Shown: piece after piece, positions 27,400 to 36,357 of the stretch | Position numbering within the stretch: position 1 is the stretch's first letter | Layout of the letters: each line of letters starts with the position of its first letter | NCBI GenBank assembly: GCA_937900485.1 | Contig: CALCEL010000063.1 | Span: 1-64,000 of the forward strand | Length of the DNA: 64,000 nt | Direction: 5' to 3' | From: an uncultured Prevotellaceae bacterium | Lineage (GTDB): Bacteria; Bacteroidota; Bacteroidia; Bacteroidales; Bacteroidaceae | Program-made: the position numbers and the translations under genes | Notes under the pieces: model-generated | The model's input: the letters and a program-made list of their open reading frames with translations, nothing else | The model's database searches: none | What the model was told of the DNA's origin: nothing

Positions 27400-27731
27400 C
27401 GCATATATACACCTTATTAATAAGTCTTCTCATATCAGCGCATTTGTCGATTTACGTGTGAGGACACGAAAACGGTAAGATAGACGTGTAGCTGACAGTA
27501 CATATTTAGATATGTGACATGCCTGTTACTGACATTTTAGCTGTCAGTAATTATTATTGAGTATACACGGAGAGAGTAATACTCAAATGAAGTTATGAAA
27601 AACGATGGCGCTTGTGTCGTAAATACCCTACAATTGAGGATTGACGCGAAAATATTAAAGAGCTAACTTTGCATCACATTATAAGGGTTTACACCTGATG
27701 AAAAAGTTTTTTTAATATAATTATCGTTAAA
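27400..27731. promoter_or_regulatory. araC-eno intergenic region with hairpin
   Basis: TTACTGACA (27526-27534) and TGTCAGTAA (27542-27550) form a perfect 9-bp inverted repeat with a 7-nt loop. A third half-site CTGACAGTA occurs at about 27492-27500. The arrangement looks like a dyad binding site or the end of the araC transcript. The eno promoter follows at 27640-27671. Confidence 0.4.
27640..27671 (+). promoter_or_regulatory. Promoter of eno
   Basis: ATTG (27640-27643), then 20 bp, then TAACTTTG (27664-27671): a full -7 match and three of four bases at -33. It is about 60 bp before the eno start codon. Confidence 0.6.
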
Positions 27732-29039
27732 ATGAAAATTCAGAAAATCGTAGGACGTGAGATTCTTGACTCACGCGGCAATCCGACAGTAGAAGTTGAC
27801 GTTATATTGGAGAATGGTGTATTAGGACGCGCGGCTGTTCCTTCTGGCGCAAGTACAGGAGAGAATGAGGCTCTCGAGCTCCGTGACGGTGACAAGAACC
27901 GTTATCTGGGTAAGGGTACTCTCAAGGCTGTCGAGAATGTTAATAAGGTGATAGCTCCTGCACTTGTCGGTTTCGATGTGTTCGGTCAGCGCGCTATCGA
28001 TGAGAAGATGCTTGCGCTCGACGGTACTCCAACAAAGAGCAACCTCGGTGCTAACGCTATCCTCGGTGTCAGCCTCGCTGTGGCTCAAGCTGCCGCTAAA
28101 GCTCTCAACATTCCTCTCTATCGTTATATTGGAGGTGCTAATGCTTACACTCTTCCTGTTCCTATGATGAACATCATTAACGGTGGTGCTCACTCTGACG
28201 CTCCTATTGCGTTCCAGGAGTTTATGATTCGTCCTGTAGGTGCTCCTTCTATCAAGGAGGCTGTACGTATGGGTGCTGAGGTGTTCCACAACCTCGCTAA
28301 GCTCCTTAAGAAGCGAGGTTTGTCAACAGCTGTTGGTGACGAGGGTGGTTTCGCTCCTGCACTGAATGGCGTAGAGGACGCTTTGGACTCAATCTGCCAG
28401 GCTATCAAGGATGCCGGCTATGAACCAGGTAAAGATGTTAAGATTGCTATGGACTGCGCTGCGTCTGAGTTTGCTGTATTGGAGAATGGTAAGTATTACT
28501 ATGACTATAAGCAGCTTAAGAACGGTAAGCAGAAGGATGCTAACGGTAAGAAGCTGACTGCTGATGAGCAGATTGACTACCTTGAGCAGTTAATCACTAA
28601 GTATCCTGTCGACTCTATCGAGGATGGTCTCGATGAGAACGACTGGGAAAATTGGGTTAAGCTCACTGAGAGAATCGGTGACAGATGTCAGTTGGTCGGT
28701 GATGACTTGTTCGTTACTAACGTCAAGTTCCTCGAGAAGGGTATTAGCATGGGTGCCGCTAACTCAATCCTCATCAAGGTTAACCAGATCGGTTCTTTGA
28801 GCGAGACTCTCGACGCTATCGAGATGGCTCATCGTCATGGTTATACTACAGTGACTTCACACCGTTCAGGTGAGACTGAGGACACCACAATCGCTGACAT
28901 AGCTGTGGCTACTAACTCTGGTCAGATCAAGACTGGTTCACTTTCACGTACTGACCGTATGGCTAAGTACAACCAGCTTATCCGTATCGAGGAGGAGTTG
29001 GGCAGCGTGGCTAAGTACGGTTACAAGAAGATTCGTTAA
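27732..29039 (+). CDS. eno: Enolase
   Basis: 435 residues, full length. Enolase converts 2-phosphoglycerate to phosphoenolpyruvate in glycolysis. Conserved segments are GREILDSRGNPTVEVDV at the N-terminus, AFQEFMIRP, GDEGGFAPAL, KVNQIGSLSETL with the catalytic Lys, and SHRSGETEDT. A Gly/Lys/Asp-rich insert (~262-277, QLKNGKQKDANGKKLT) is a small Bacteroidetes-type loop. The codon use is strongly biased to favoured codons, as expected for a highly expressed gene. It has its own promoter; flavodoxin follows after 169 bp. Confidence 0.97.
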   Translation: MKIQKIVGREILDSRGNPTVEVDVILENGVLGRAAVPSGASTGENEALELRDGDKNRYLGKGTLKAVENVNKVIAPALVGFDVFGQRAIDEKMLALDGTPTKSNLGANAILGVSLAVAQAAAKALNIPLYRYIGGANAYTLPVPMMNIINGGAHSDAPIAFQEFMIRPVGAPSIKEAVRMGAEVFHNLAKLLKKRGLSTAVGDEGGFAPALNGVEDALDSICQAIKDAGYEPGKDVKIAMDCAASEFAVLENGKYYYDYKQLKNGKQKDANGKKLTADEQIDYLEQLITKYPVDSIEDGLDENDWENWVKLTERIGDRCQLVGDDLFVTNVKFLEKGISMGAANSILIKVNQIGSLSETLDAIEMAHRHGYTTVTSHRSGETEDTTIADIAVATNSGQIKTGSLSRTDRMAKYNQLIRIEEELGSVAKYGYKKIR

Positions 29040-29154
29040 TCGTAAAACGTGTCACACATATCTATATAGAAATCAATACTTACAAATGGATATAGTTAAA
29101 GTTTAGACATTATTTTGATGTTTGTAAACTTACTTCTTTAGAATAAACCAAGTG

Positions 29155-29182
29155 GGCAACTTCGTTGTGAAACGAAGTTGCC
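29155..29182 (+). promoter_or_regulatory. Perfect hairpin in the fldA leader
   Basis: GGCAACTTCGTT (29155-29166) pairs perfectly with AACGAAGTTGCC (29171-29182) around the loop GTGA, a GNRA tetraloop. It ends 26 nt before the flavodoxin start codon and has no T-run, so it is more likely an mRNA stability or regulatory element than a terminator. Confidence 0.55.
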
Positions 29183-29208
29183 AAATATTCAGACTAAAAC
29201 ACAATCGT

Positions 29209-29703
29209 ATGAAAATAGGAATTATATTCGGTTCTACAACCGGAACTTGTGAGGATATCGCAGGAAAGATAGCAGCTGAGTTCGGTGTCGACGCTTCTGA
29301 CGTGCATAATGTGACTGACCTCAACGAGGATGTTGTCGCTGCTTACGATACTCTTTTGTTAGGTTCATCAACTTGGGGTTGCGGCGACCTTCAGGATGAC
29401 TGGTACGACGGACTTGAGAAACTCAAGGGTATGGACCTATCTGGTAAGAAGGTGGCTGTGTTCGGATGTGGAGACAGCGCAAGCTACGGCGACACTTTCT
29501 GCAATGCCATGGGAACAATCTACGATGATCTTCAGGGTACTGGAGCCACATTCGTGGGTACAGGTGTTTCTGCTGATGATTATACGTTCGATGACTCTAC
29601 CGCAGTGAAGGATGGAGTGTTCATCGGTCTTGCCTTGGATGAGGTTAATGAGGACTTCAAGACAAGCGAGCGTATAAGCAAGTGGAAGAGCATGATTATG
29701 TGA
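29209..29703 (+). CDS. fldA: Flavodoxin
   Basis: 164 residues from ATG 29209; a start further upstream at 29152 would fall inside the leader hairpin. The flavodoxin fold shows the FMN phosphate loop GSTTGTCEDIA (residues ~9-19), LLLGSSTWGCGDLQDDWYDG with the Trp that stacks on the flavin, and FGCGDSASYGDTFCNA. It carries low-potential electrons in place of ferredoxin. Such long-chain flavodoxins are often induced by iron limitation, which fits with the iron-related locus that follows on the other strand. Confidence 0.92.
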   Translation: MKIGIIFGSTTGTCEDIAGKIAAEFGVDASDVHNVTDLNEDVVAAYDTLLLGSSTWGCGDLQDDWYDGLEKLKGMDLSGKKVAVFGCGDSASYGDTFCNAMGTIYDDLQGTGATFVGTGVSADDYTFDDSTAVKDGVFIGLALDEVNEDFKTSERISKWKSMIM

Positions 29704-29818
29704 TTAAATAACACATATTGTTTTAGCATAATTGTTTTGGTGTCTTATTGGTTCGTTTTCCGGACTTATTAGACATTTGGTAGGAACGACAACCCAACGG
29801 CTGATGTTCCTACCTTTT

Positions 29819-31261
29819 TTATTGCGCGTAGCTGTGCATGCCTGTAAGCAGATAATTGCATCCGAAGTATGTCATAAGGATTGTCAGAAACGCTAATCTT
29901 AAATATAACAGCTTGTGTCTGTCATCCCTAAACCATCTCAGTGTGTTGCTATGAATAGGATAAAGGTATACTATGAAGCTGATTAAAGCCCATGTTTCCT
30001 TCGGGTCCCAACTCCAGTATGTTCCCCATGCTGTCTTCGCCCATATACTACCAAGGGTTATGCCTGTCGCCAGTAAAATCTCGGCGTAGACAAGAATCTT
30101 CATGTCTGCCTTGAAAAGGAGAATGGAGAATAGGGCGTATGAGATCATGATTGTTGTCACGTGGCTTGCTAACCATGGTGATTGCAAGGCTGGCATCAAC
30201 GGAGTGATTACTGGGTCGAGTGATGAGATGTGTGTCACCAGTAGTATGGCGGCGGATATTATCAGCGAGTATGTCCTCAGATTTTTGGAGAACAAGGCCA
30301 ACGATAAGGTAGACAATGCTATAATCTGCATCGTCTCGTAGGTGTTGGTTAATGGTAGATGCTCGGATATATACCATCTCAGTATGAGTGACAATACTAA
30401 TGCGGATAAGGTGATTAGTATCAGTGTGTCACATACCACTGGACTCTTGTGTGTCTTCTCTGTGTAGAACACAAGCAACGTGATACAGAAACAGCAGATG
30501 AACAAGATCAGGTTCCATGAGACGTTATTATAGAACACCTCACACTTGACTTTGTTCTCACTCTTCATCTGATGACTGGATGTCACCGGAGTGAATAACT
30601 CACCTCGTGTCGCCATGATGATGATGGAGAGTTTCTCCTCTATGTCCGGATATTTGCCTTGAGGGAGACGATACATCATGTCTTTGTCAAAGAAGTCGGC
30701 GAACGAGGCTTTCTCTGTTTCTATGTTAAGCTCTTTGAGTGCCTGTTTCTTTTTCACCTTAATCATCTTCACGTCCTTCCAGTCCTCGGGATGTAGACTC
30801 CATGATATGAGAATCTGCTCTGCCGTCAGTCCTTTGTATTTGTGCTTGCCAGTGATTTTCTGTGTGAAGTCTCTGGCTACTGTGTTGAGTGGACACACTC
30901 GTCCGTTGTATAACACTTGCTGGTATTTCAGACTGTCTGCCTGACTAAGTTTGATGCACTTAGGAGCATTGGCAAGTGTTACGGACTGGGCTGATCCGAA
31001 CAGAAATAATAATGCTACTATCATCTTCGCAGCATTATCAGTCCCTTTTTTGTCGTTGTCAGTCTTACTACTTCTCTCCGAAAGAGTGATTACTATATAA
31101 ATAAGGTATGAAGTAAGTGTAACGACCCACAGCAGATTGAACCACCATGAGTCGTAAATAAGTGTATGCGCCGCGTCAGTTCCGGTCCGGTCTTCTATAA
31201 ACGTAGCAGAAGCCATGACCACACATAATAATGCGGACAGCATAAAAGGAATATATTTCAT
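29819..31261 (-). CDS. Cytochrome c biogenesis protein, CcsB/CcsA-type
   Basis: 480 residues with about nine membrane segments. The first ~60 residues match the start of ResB/CcsB (MASATFIEDRTGTDAAHTL). A ~150-residue exported loop follows, then a CcsA-like multi-pass domain (~255-480). It carries the tryptophan-rich heme motif WGTYWSWDPKETWALISF and histidines in EHLPLTNTYE. This is the system II heme delivery and attachment machinery for c-type cytochromes in reduced form. Its start codon overlaps the upstream stop (31261), so it is co-transcribed with genes for CXXCH proteins, for which it is probably the dedicated maturation factor. Confidence 0.85.
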   Translation of the reverse strand: MKYIPFMLSALLCVVMASATFIEDRTGTDAAHTLIYDSWWFNLLWVVTLTSYLIYIVITLSERSSKTDNDKKGTDNAAKMIVALLFLFGSAQSVTLANAPKCIKLSQADSLKYQQVLYNGRVCPLNTVARDFTQKITGKHKYKGLTAEQILISWSLHPEDWKDVKMIKVKKKQALKELNIETEKASFADFFDKDMMYRLPQGKYPDIEEKLSIIIMATRGELFTPVTSSHQMKSENKVKCEVFYNNVSWNLILFICCFCITLLVFYTEKTHKSPVVCDTLILITLSALVLSLILRWYISEHLPLTNTYETMQIIALSTLSLALFSKNLRTYSLIISAAILLVTHISSLDPVITPLMPALQSPWLASHVTTIMISYALFSILLFKADMKILVYAEILLATGITLGSIWAKTAWGTYWSWDPKETWALISFIVYLYPIHSNTLRWFRDDRHKLLYLRLAFLTILMTYFGCNYLLTGMHSYAQ

Positions 31262-32403
31262 TAGAAATCTTTATGATTTGTGTGTCGTCTATCTATTGCT
31301 ACGCATTCCATTTCTATCAACCATGTAGGACGACAGACAGGAGCCAACGTGAGTACGAACGGTGTCTTGGCAAACTTTTTCTTGAACATTTTGTTAACAA
31401 CCTGATAGTCTGCTGTGTCACGTAGGTATACTATAATCTGAGCGACGTCGTCGAAGCTCATTCCGCCTTCCTCAAGCAGTTTCTCCACGTTCTCCCACAT
31501 TCTCTCAGTCTGTCTAACGATGTCGCCGACATACATTACCTCACCTTTGTTGTTGATAGATGCTGTTCCTGAGATGTAGATATGACCTCTTTCACCGTAC
31601 TCCACTAACGTTCCTCGTTCGAAAGTCACACCATACTCATAAGTAGGATTCAGGTGTGTTGGTGCGTAGAGGTAACGCTGCTGGTCAGGGGTAAGTCCGA
31701 CCAAGGCGTACGTGCCAAGCTGTATGATTGCCTTCGGGTCGGCAGGCATGCCGCCAATACCTGTTGATGAGATATAGTGCGTTTTCTCTGTCAGTCCGTT
31801 GAGTATGAAGTTTTCCTTACGCGCCTTAACCATTCCTGCGTACTGAATGTCCACGTCTCTGACATAGAACCACGTTCTCAGACAGTTGTCAGCTATGTTG
31901 GCACCGTAAGTCGCAAGCATCTTCTCATACTCCTTCAGCAGATACTCAGTCTGATATGCTGAGTCGCCCTTGCCAATAAGCAGTCCCATCTTCCATAGAT
32001 GTTTGTAGCCGTTATGCTCGGAAACTGTCACGCCATTCTCTTTAAAAATCTTCGTGCCTCTCTGACTGTATATCCACAAAGCGATCTTCGTACCATCGAG
32101 AGGTGGTTGCTGTATGTAGCTGACACTGCATTCTGTGTTTGCGTCCTGTGTCATTAATGGCACCTGGTTGACAGCGTCGCTGAGAAAGTATCTTTTAAAC
32201 ACTACACTTGTTCCCTCGAACTGACTTGTCTGACTAAGTAACTGCTCAGCCCTATACATTCTCTGAAGCTGACTCTCAAAACTGTCGCCTTTCGCTTCAA
32301 GATGAACAATGGCATGTAATTCGTCAACACCATTTTCTCCAGTGAAAAGTGATACCTCAGCATTTGATGCTATATCATCCCAAAATATCTTTTCAAAATC
32401 CAT
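31261..32403 (-). CDS. Rid-family (YjgF/FkbO-like) protein
   Basis: 380 residues. The C-terminal half (~250-370) is a Rid-like fold (HIYISGTASINNKGEVMYVG, then RMWENVEKLLEEGGMSFDDV and the basic segment ending VCRPTWLIEMECVA). The N-terminal half resembles the partner domain of FkbO/Hyg5-type chorismatases. No signal peptide, so it is cytosolic. Rid proteins deaminate reactive enamines; a chorismatase would make a dihydroxybenzoate or hydroxybenzoate. Placement between heme proteins and the CcsBA gene is unusual. It ends with the start of the downstream gene (1-nt overlap). Confidence 0.7.
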   Translation of the reverse strand: MDFEKIFWDDIASNAEVSLFTGENGVDELHAIVHLEAKGDSFESQLQRMYRAEQLLSQTSQFEGTSVVFKRYFLSDAVNQVPLMTQDANTECSVSYIQQPPLDGTKIALWIYSQRGTKIFKENGVTVSEHNGYKHLWKMGLLIGKGDSAYQTEYLLKEYEKMLATYGANIADNCLRTWFYVRDVDIQYAGMVKARKENFILNGLTEKTHYISSTGIGGMPADPKAIIQLGTYALVGLTPDQQRYLYAPTHLNPTYEYGVTFERGTLVEYGERGHIYISGTASINNKGEVMYVGDIVRQTERMWENVEKLLEEGGMSFDDVAQIIVYLRDTADYQVVNKMFKKKFAKTPFVLTLAPVCRPTWLIEMECVAIDRRHTNHKDF

Positions 32404-32435
32404 GCTTTTTAAGTTTTTGCAAAGATAATATTTTT

Positions 32436-33197
32436 TTATTCTTTGGCTCCGTTATCAATCCAGTTTTTAATGATGGTCTGGAACGCCTCGTACTTGTCAT
32501 CTATAAACAGTGCAGGGTGGTGGTAACCAACCGTAGAGTCCCCCTCTGTTATCACCTTATATAAAAAGCTTGAGTCAGATTTGTTAGGCATCACACGCTG
32601 ATAGTCAGGATTCTTGTATGAGACCTGGTTGACAAGTGATTTGTATGCGTTTTCTTTTGTTAAGTCGAGGTGTCCGGCTCCAGTTGACGAACGGTGACAT
32701 TTAGAGCAGTTCGTCTGTTCACCTTGAAACACGTAGTTGTTGATTAATCCGAACATGCTGACATCAAGTTTTCCCACGTTTATCTTAATAGTGTCCTTGA
32801 TGTCATGTCCTTCCGGTATCGTATACGAATAAATAGTCTGTATTCGTTTACGTAAAGAGCTGACGATGGCAATCTCAACACTATTAACGTTCACGCTGAC
32901 ATTTGTCAATGTATCGCTTACCTCCGTTGAGTCTGTCGCTTCGGAAGGTATCACATTTTGTATCAGTGCATATTCGCTGTCGTCATTGAAACCTGCGATG
33001 GTAACGCTGTATTTGCCGCTCCATGTTTTTTTCCCGACAAATGTGCCGTCAATAACAATTGTGTAACCTGTGCTCTCCGGTACGTATGTCTTCTCGGGGA
33101 TGGAGCCGTCGTCACAACCTGTTACCATCAACAGGGTGATGACCGCACATAGCGCACAACTCACTCTGTAAAAAAATCTCTTTACACTTATCATCAT
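32436..33197 (-). CDS. Mono-heme c-type cytochrome lipoprotein
   Basis: 253 residues. Lipobox around Cys28 (LMVTGC). A beta-rich N-terminal domain (~40-155, YTIVIDGTFVGKKTWSGKY) is followed by one heme-binding CSKCH (164-168) and a C-terminal segment with HHPALF containing candidate distal ligands. It should be anchored in the outer or inner membrane facing the periplasm and carry one covalently bound heme. It lies in an operon between a porin and the Rid-like gene. I recognise no named family for the N-terminal domain. Confidence 0.8.
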   Translation of the reverse strand: MMISVKRFFYRVSCALCAVITLLMVTGCDDGSIPEKTYVPESTGYTIVIDGTFVGKKTWSGKYSVTIAGFNDDSEYALIQNVIPSEATDSTEVSDTLTNVSVNVNSVEIAIVSSLRKRIQTIYSYTIPEGHDIKDTIKINVGKLDVSMFGLINNYVFQGEQTNCSKCHRSSTGAGHLDLTKENAYKSLVNQVSYKNPDYQRVMPNKSDSSFLYKVITEGDSTVGYHHPALFIDDKYEAFQTIIKNWIDNGAKE

Positions 33198-33205
33198 ACT
33201 CTATT

Positions 33206-34423
33206 TTAGAAAGCGTACTGTAACATCACTACAGCGCTGTGTTTAGCAACGCCGAGGTCATCATTGTCTCTGTCAAGTTGTGTGTCGTGACCAGTTCTTC
33301 CGATAAACTGATACATAGCAGACAGTTTCAGTCCGGTGTCCTTGATGAAGTAGTTACATCCGACCGCTGGCATGTTAAGGAAACCATCTTTATCTGTTCC
33401 GTTTCTATCCATAAGGTCATAGCGTGCTGTAACCTGAAGTTGTGGATTCACGAAATAGCCCGCCTGTACATATCCCCCTTTATAGTCGTATGTGTCATCC
33501 ACCTTTTGTCTTTCTGTGAAGCCCACGTGCATCCAATAGAACTCACCTCCGAGGTAGAGTCTGTTGTGCAGCCATGCGAATTCTAGTCCGTATCTCTGGT
33601 CGTTTGTGCTCTCGCTCTCAGACTCGACGTTGAGATTAGCGGCACCGGCAATCATGAGTTTATTCTCATGCAGAAGGTTAGGGTTGCCCTGTGTCTTAGG
33701 CATGACTCCCATAGGCATCCATGCTATTCTTCCCGCATAGAGTAAAGAAGGAATGTGCCAGTCGTCAGACAACGTCTTAGTCGCAGTGTTAGAGCCTGCT
33801 CCTGTTCCGTTGAACATGCCAGCCTCGTAGCTCCAGTACTTACCCATCATACCATGGAACTCAACACCAAGGTCGAAGCCTGTTCCTATAGTAGGTGTTA
33901 CAGCGTTGAGACGATAGTCCATGATGGTTGACGCAGTGAGTGAGGTTGGAAGAGAAGGCATCAGAGTCTCTCCGAGAGTAGTCAGATAGGCGTGGCTGAA
34001 AGGAGTCTTGAATTTACCCACCTTAACAGCGAATCCTCTGTTCACGTTTATGTCGAACCATGCCTGTTGGAGAAGTTTTGCGCCTGTCGCACTTGCATTG
34101 ATGGTAAGGTTATATGTAATCTTGTTCCAAGCCTTACCAGTGAAGCCGAGACAAGCGTATGGAATACAGAATCCAGAGTTTGCCACATTATCCTGGTTGT
34201 ATGCTTTGTCCAGTCCCTCGTCATCATAGTAGTTGAAGTTCAATGATGTCTGCATCAGAAGATAAGGCTTGAAGCTGAAAGCACCGTCTTTAGACTCAAA
34301 CTGCAGTCCTCTGTCACCATTGATAGAGACTATTCCGTTGTCAGACAGTCCGTCAGGGTTTTGTGCGTTAGCAGCGGCGCATGCCACAACTGCCATTGCT
34401 GATATGATAAATTTTTTAATCAT
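33206..34423 (-). CDS. Outer-membrane porin, OprP/O-like
   Basis: 405 residues. Signal peptide (~1-20, ends AANAQ) and a barrel with regular alternating strands (WKITYNLTI, AVKVGKFKTPFSHAYL) that terminates in VVMLQYAF, a typical final strand with terminal Phe. The KVGKFKTPF segment is common to phosphate-selective-type porins. No ligand can be assigned. It is 8 nt from the cytochrome gene, in the middle of the heme locus. Confidence 0.85.
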   Translation of the reverse strand: MIKKFIISAMAVVACAAANAQNPDGLSDNGIVSINGDRGLQFESKDGAFSFKPYLLMQTSLNFNYYDDEGLDKAYNQDNVANSGFCIPYACLGFTGKAWNKITYNLTINASATGAKLLQQAWFDINVNRGFAVKVGKFKTPFSHAYLTTLGETLMPSLPTSLTASTIMDYRLNAVTPTIGTGFDLGVEFHGMMGKYWSYEAGMFNGTGAGSNTATKTLSDDWHIPSLLYAGRIAWMPMGVMPKTQGNPNLLHENKLMIAGAANLNVESESESTNDQRYGLEFAWLHNRLYLGGEFYWMHVGFTERQKVDDTYDYKGGYVQAGYFVNPQLQVTARYDLMDRNGTDKDGFLNMPAVGCNYFIKDTGLKLSAMYQFIGRTGHDTQLDRDNDDLGVAKHSAVVMLQYAF

Positions 34424-34466
34424 AGTTCCTTGTATTTATTGTATGTTTTTTTATTTCTTAATTATA

Positions 34467-36065
34467 TTACAGAGACTGGAGGAAGATAATCAGAGCATCT
34501 CTGTCCGCCTTGTCCATATTCTTAAACAGATTCTTACTTGCTTCACCCTCACCTCCGTGCCACATGATAGCCTCGATGAAGTTACGCGCGCGTCCGTCGT
34601 GTAGGAAATGTGTGTGTCCGTTGACTTTTTTCTGAAGACCTATTCCCCAAAGTGGGGTAGTCCTCCACTCGTTGCCCTGTGCTAGTCCGCTGACGAAGTT
34701 GTCGTTAAGTCCGACACCCATAATTTCCGACCCCATATCATGTAAGAGGTAGTCAGAGTACGGATGTATAGTCTGACTTCCAAGCCAAGGCAGCTCTGTA
34801 CCGTTGAGTAATGTCGCTCCTCTGTTTCGTGTGTGAAGTGTAGTCACGTGGCACAGATGACACTTAGCTTTATAAAAAGCGTTCTCACCTTTCTCTGTCG
34901 CGGCTCTCTCAGTCATGGTGAGAGTAGTACCATCGCTTTTGGTAAGTGTGACGTTAGTTCTTGTGCTTCCCAACCTACGCGCTGGTACGCCCAGTCCGTG
35001 CAAATACAGATCCACGTTCTCCATATCCTCCGTAGATATCTCTAGATGATCGTAGAGGTAGGAGTATAGTTCTTCACGTGTCTTGATATTTGGATACACA
35101 TTCTGTGCCATGAGGGAATCGACGTACTGCCACATCTGGCTTTGTCCCTCGCATATTTCCTCTGGGTATCTTGAGTTCGTGGCACCCATGTCACTTGAGA
35201 ATCCCAGCTCTACGGTGAGGTCGAGATGCTGTGCCTTGTTACCAGACAATCCTATACCTGTAACACCAGCCTCAGTGATGTAGTTACATCTACCCGAGAT
35301 ACCATATTCAGGATAGTTGCTCTTGGCGGCGAGACTTTCTATCTCACTTCTGTCGAGAGCCATCATCTGTCCCATACCCACATGTCGGAGTGGTATTCTG
35401 ACAGTGCAGAACAGTTCGTCAGGAGAAATCGTGACGTACTCTTTCTTCACGTCGTCCCACATCTGCTTGTACCAGTCGACGATCTTGAAATTCGGCTTGA
35501 CCAGTTCATATTTCTCGCCGTCCGGGAAGGAGTAGGTGACAGAGTCCCATGTCACCTCAAGTTTACCCTCTGCGTCAACACCATACACGCTTTGGTCATG
35601 AATGACACGTCCGTAGTCCTGGAAAAAGACACCGTTCTTTCTTGTTATGTAAACCAGCATGGCAGACATACCATTCGAGCCGGATCCATATACCTTCTTA
35701 CCCTCAGAGTTTGTGTAGAGATAGTTCCATACGCCTGGGTTTGACCTACCCGCATTCATGTGGCATGAAGCGCAGGAATAACCTGCGTACACAGGTCCGT
35801 AACTTTTCGTCACGTTATCATAGAGACTGTTGCCTCTCTGAAATCTTGTTGAGTAAGTTCCTGAGAGCCACTCAGCGTCGATGTCGTATGCTTTACTGGA
35901 GTTATAGAATATAGTTGATGTTCCGGCGGAGAGAGCATATCCTTTTGATATGTCCGTAGCGTGCTTCAACTCAAACTCCTCCACATCCATTTGCCCGTCC
36001 TCACTGCATGAGGTGATTGTTATCACGGACAGTAAAGCCAATATATTAGTCAAATATTTATTCAT
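34467..36065 (-). CDS. Di-heme oxidoreductase-like protein (DUF1111/DHOR)
   Basis: 532 residues. Signal peptide II with SCSED at ~20. Two heme c motifs: CASCH (98-102) and CHLCH (402-406). Surrounding segments YAGYSCASCHMNAGRSNPG and PLRHVGMGQM match the putative di-heme peroxidase/oxidoreductase family (DUF1111). The E. coli-type members are uncharacterised; in Pseudomonas a related protein sits beside an imelysin in an iron-responsive cluster. Here it is 292 bp downstream of the imelysin gene. Confidence 0.85.
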   Translation of the reverse strand: MNKYLTNILALLSVITITSCSEDGQMDVEEFELKHATDISKGYALSAGTSTIFYNSSKAYDIDAEWLSGTYSTRFQRGNSLYDNVTKSYGPVYAGYSCASCHMNAGRSNPGVWNYLYTNSEGKKVYGSGSNGMSAMLVYITRKNGVFFQDYGRVIHDQSVYGVDAEGKLEVTWDSVTYSFPDGEKYELVKPNFKIVDWYKQMWDDVKKEYVTISPDELFCTVRIPLRHVGMGQMMALDRSEIESLAAKSNYPEYGISGRCNYITEAGVTGIGLSGNKAQHLDLTVELGFSSDMGATNSRYPEEICEGQSQMWQYVDSLMAQNVYPNIKTREELYSYLYDHLEISTEDMENVDLYLHGLGVPARRLGSTRTNVTLTKSDGTTLTMTERAATEKGENAFYKAKCHLCHVTTLHTRNRGATLLNGTELPWLGSQTIHPYSDYLLHDMGSEIMGVGLNDNFVSGLAQGNEWRTTPLWGIGLQKKVNGHTHFLHDGRARNFIEAIMWHGGEGEASKNLFKNMDKADRDALIIFLQSL

Positions 36066-36357
36066 CCTGTATGAGTTGCATAATGCTTTAGTGACACTAT
36101 CGGTGTATCTGAATTACTTAGACGATGAGTTAATTTATGAGAAAACTGAATAATATAATGTGTCAACGAGTCTCTGTCAATACTTATTGTACATTCTTAA
36201 AACAGTATAATTCTTATAAACTTAAATCTTTCCGATATTCATGTAACCACATTTTAAAATATATAATATAAAAACACTATGATAAGACAAGTAGTATTAA
36301 GCACAAAAGTGAAGGGGGGAAATTCCCACCTTCACATATAGAGTTATTTGGTTTTTA
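36066..36357. other. Gap between imelysin and DUF1111 genes
   Basis: 292 bp without a gene. A hairpin with arms GTGAAGG (36309-36315) and CCTTCAC (36329-36335) and a T-rich tail on the minus strand looks like a terminator just after the imelysin stop. The DUF1111 gene therefore may have its own promoter here. Confidence 0.5.
36309..36335 (-). terminator. Terminator after imelysin gene
   Basis: 7-bp outer stem plus GGGAA/TTCCC-like inner pairing, read on the minus strand into TTTTGTG. It lies about 20 bp after the imelysin stop. Confidence 0.6.
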
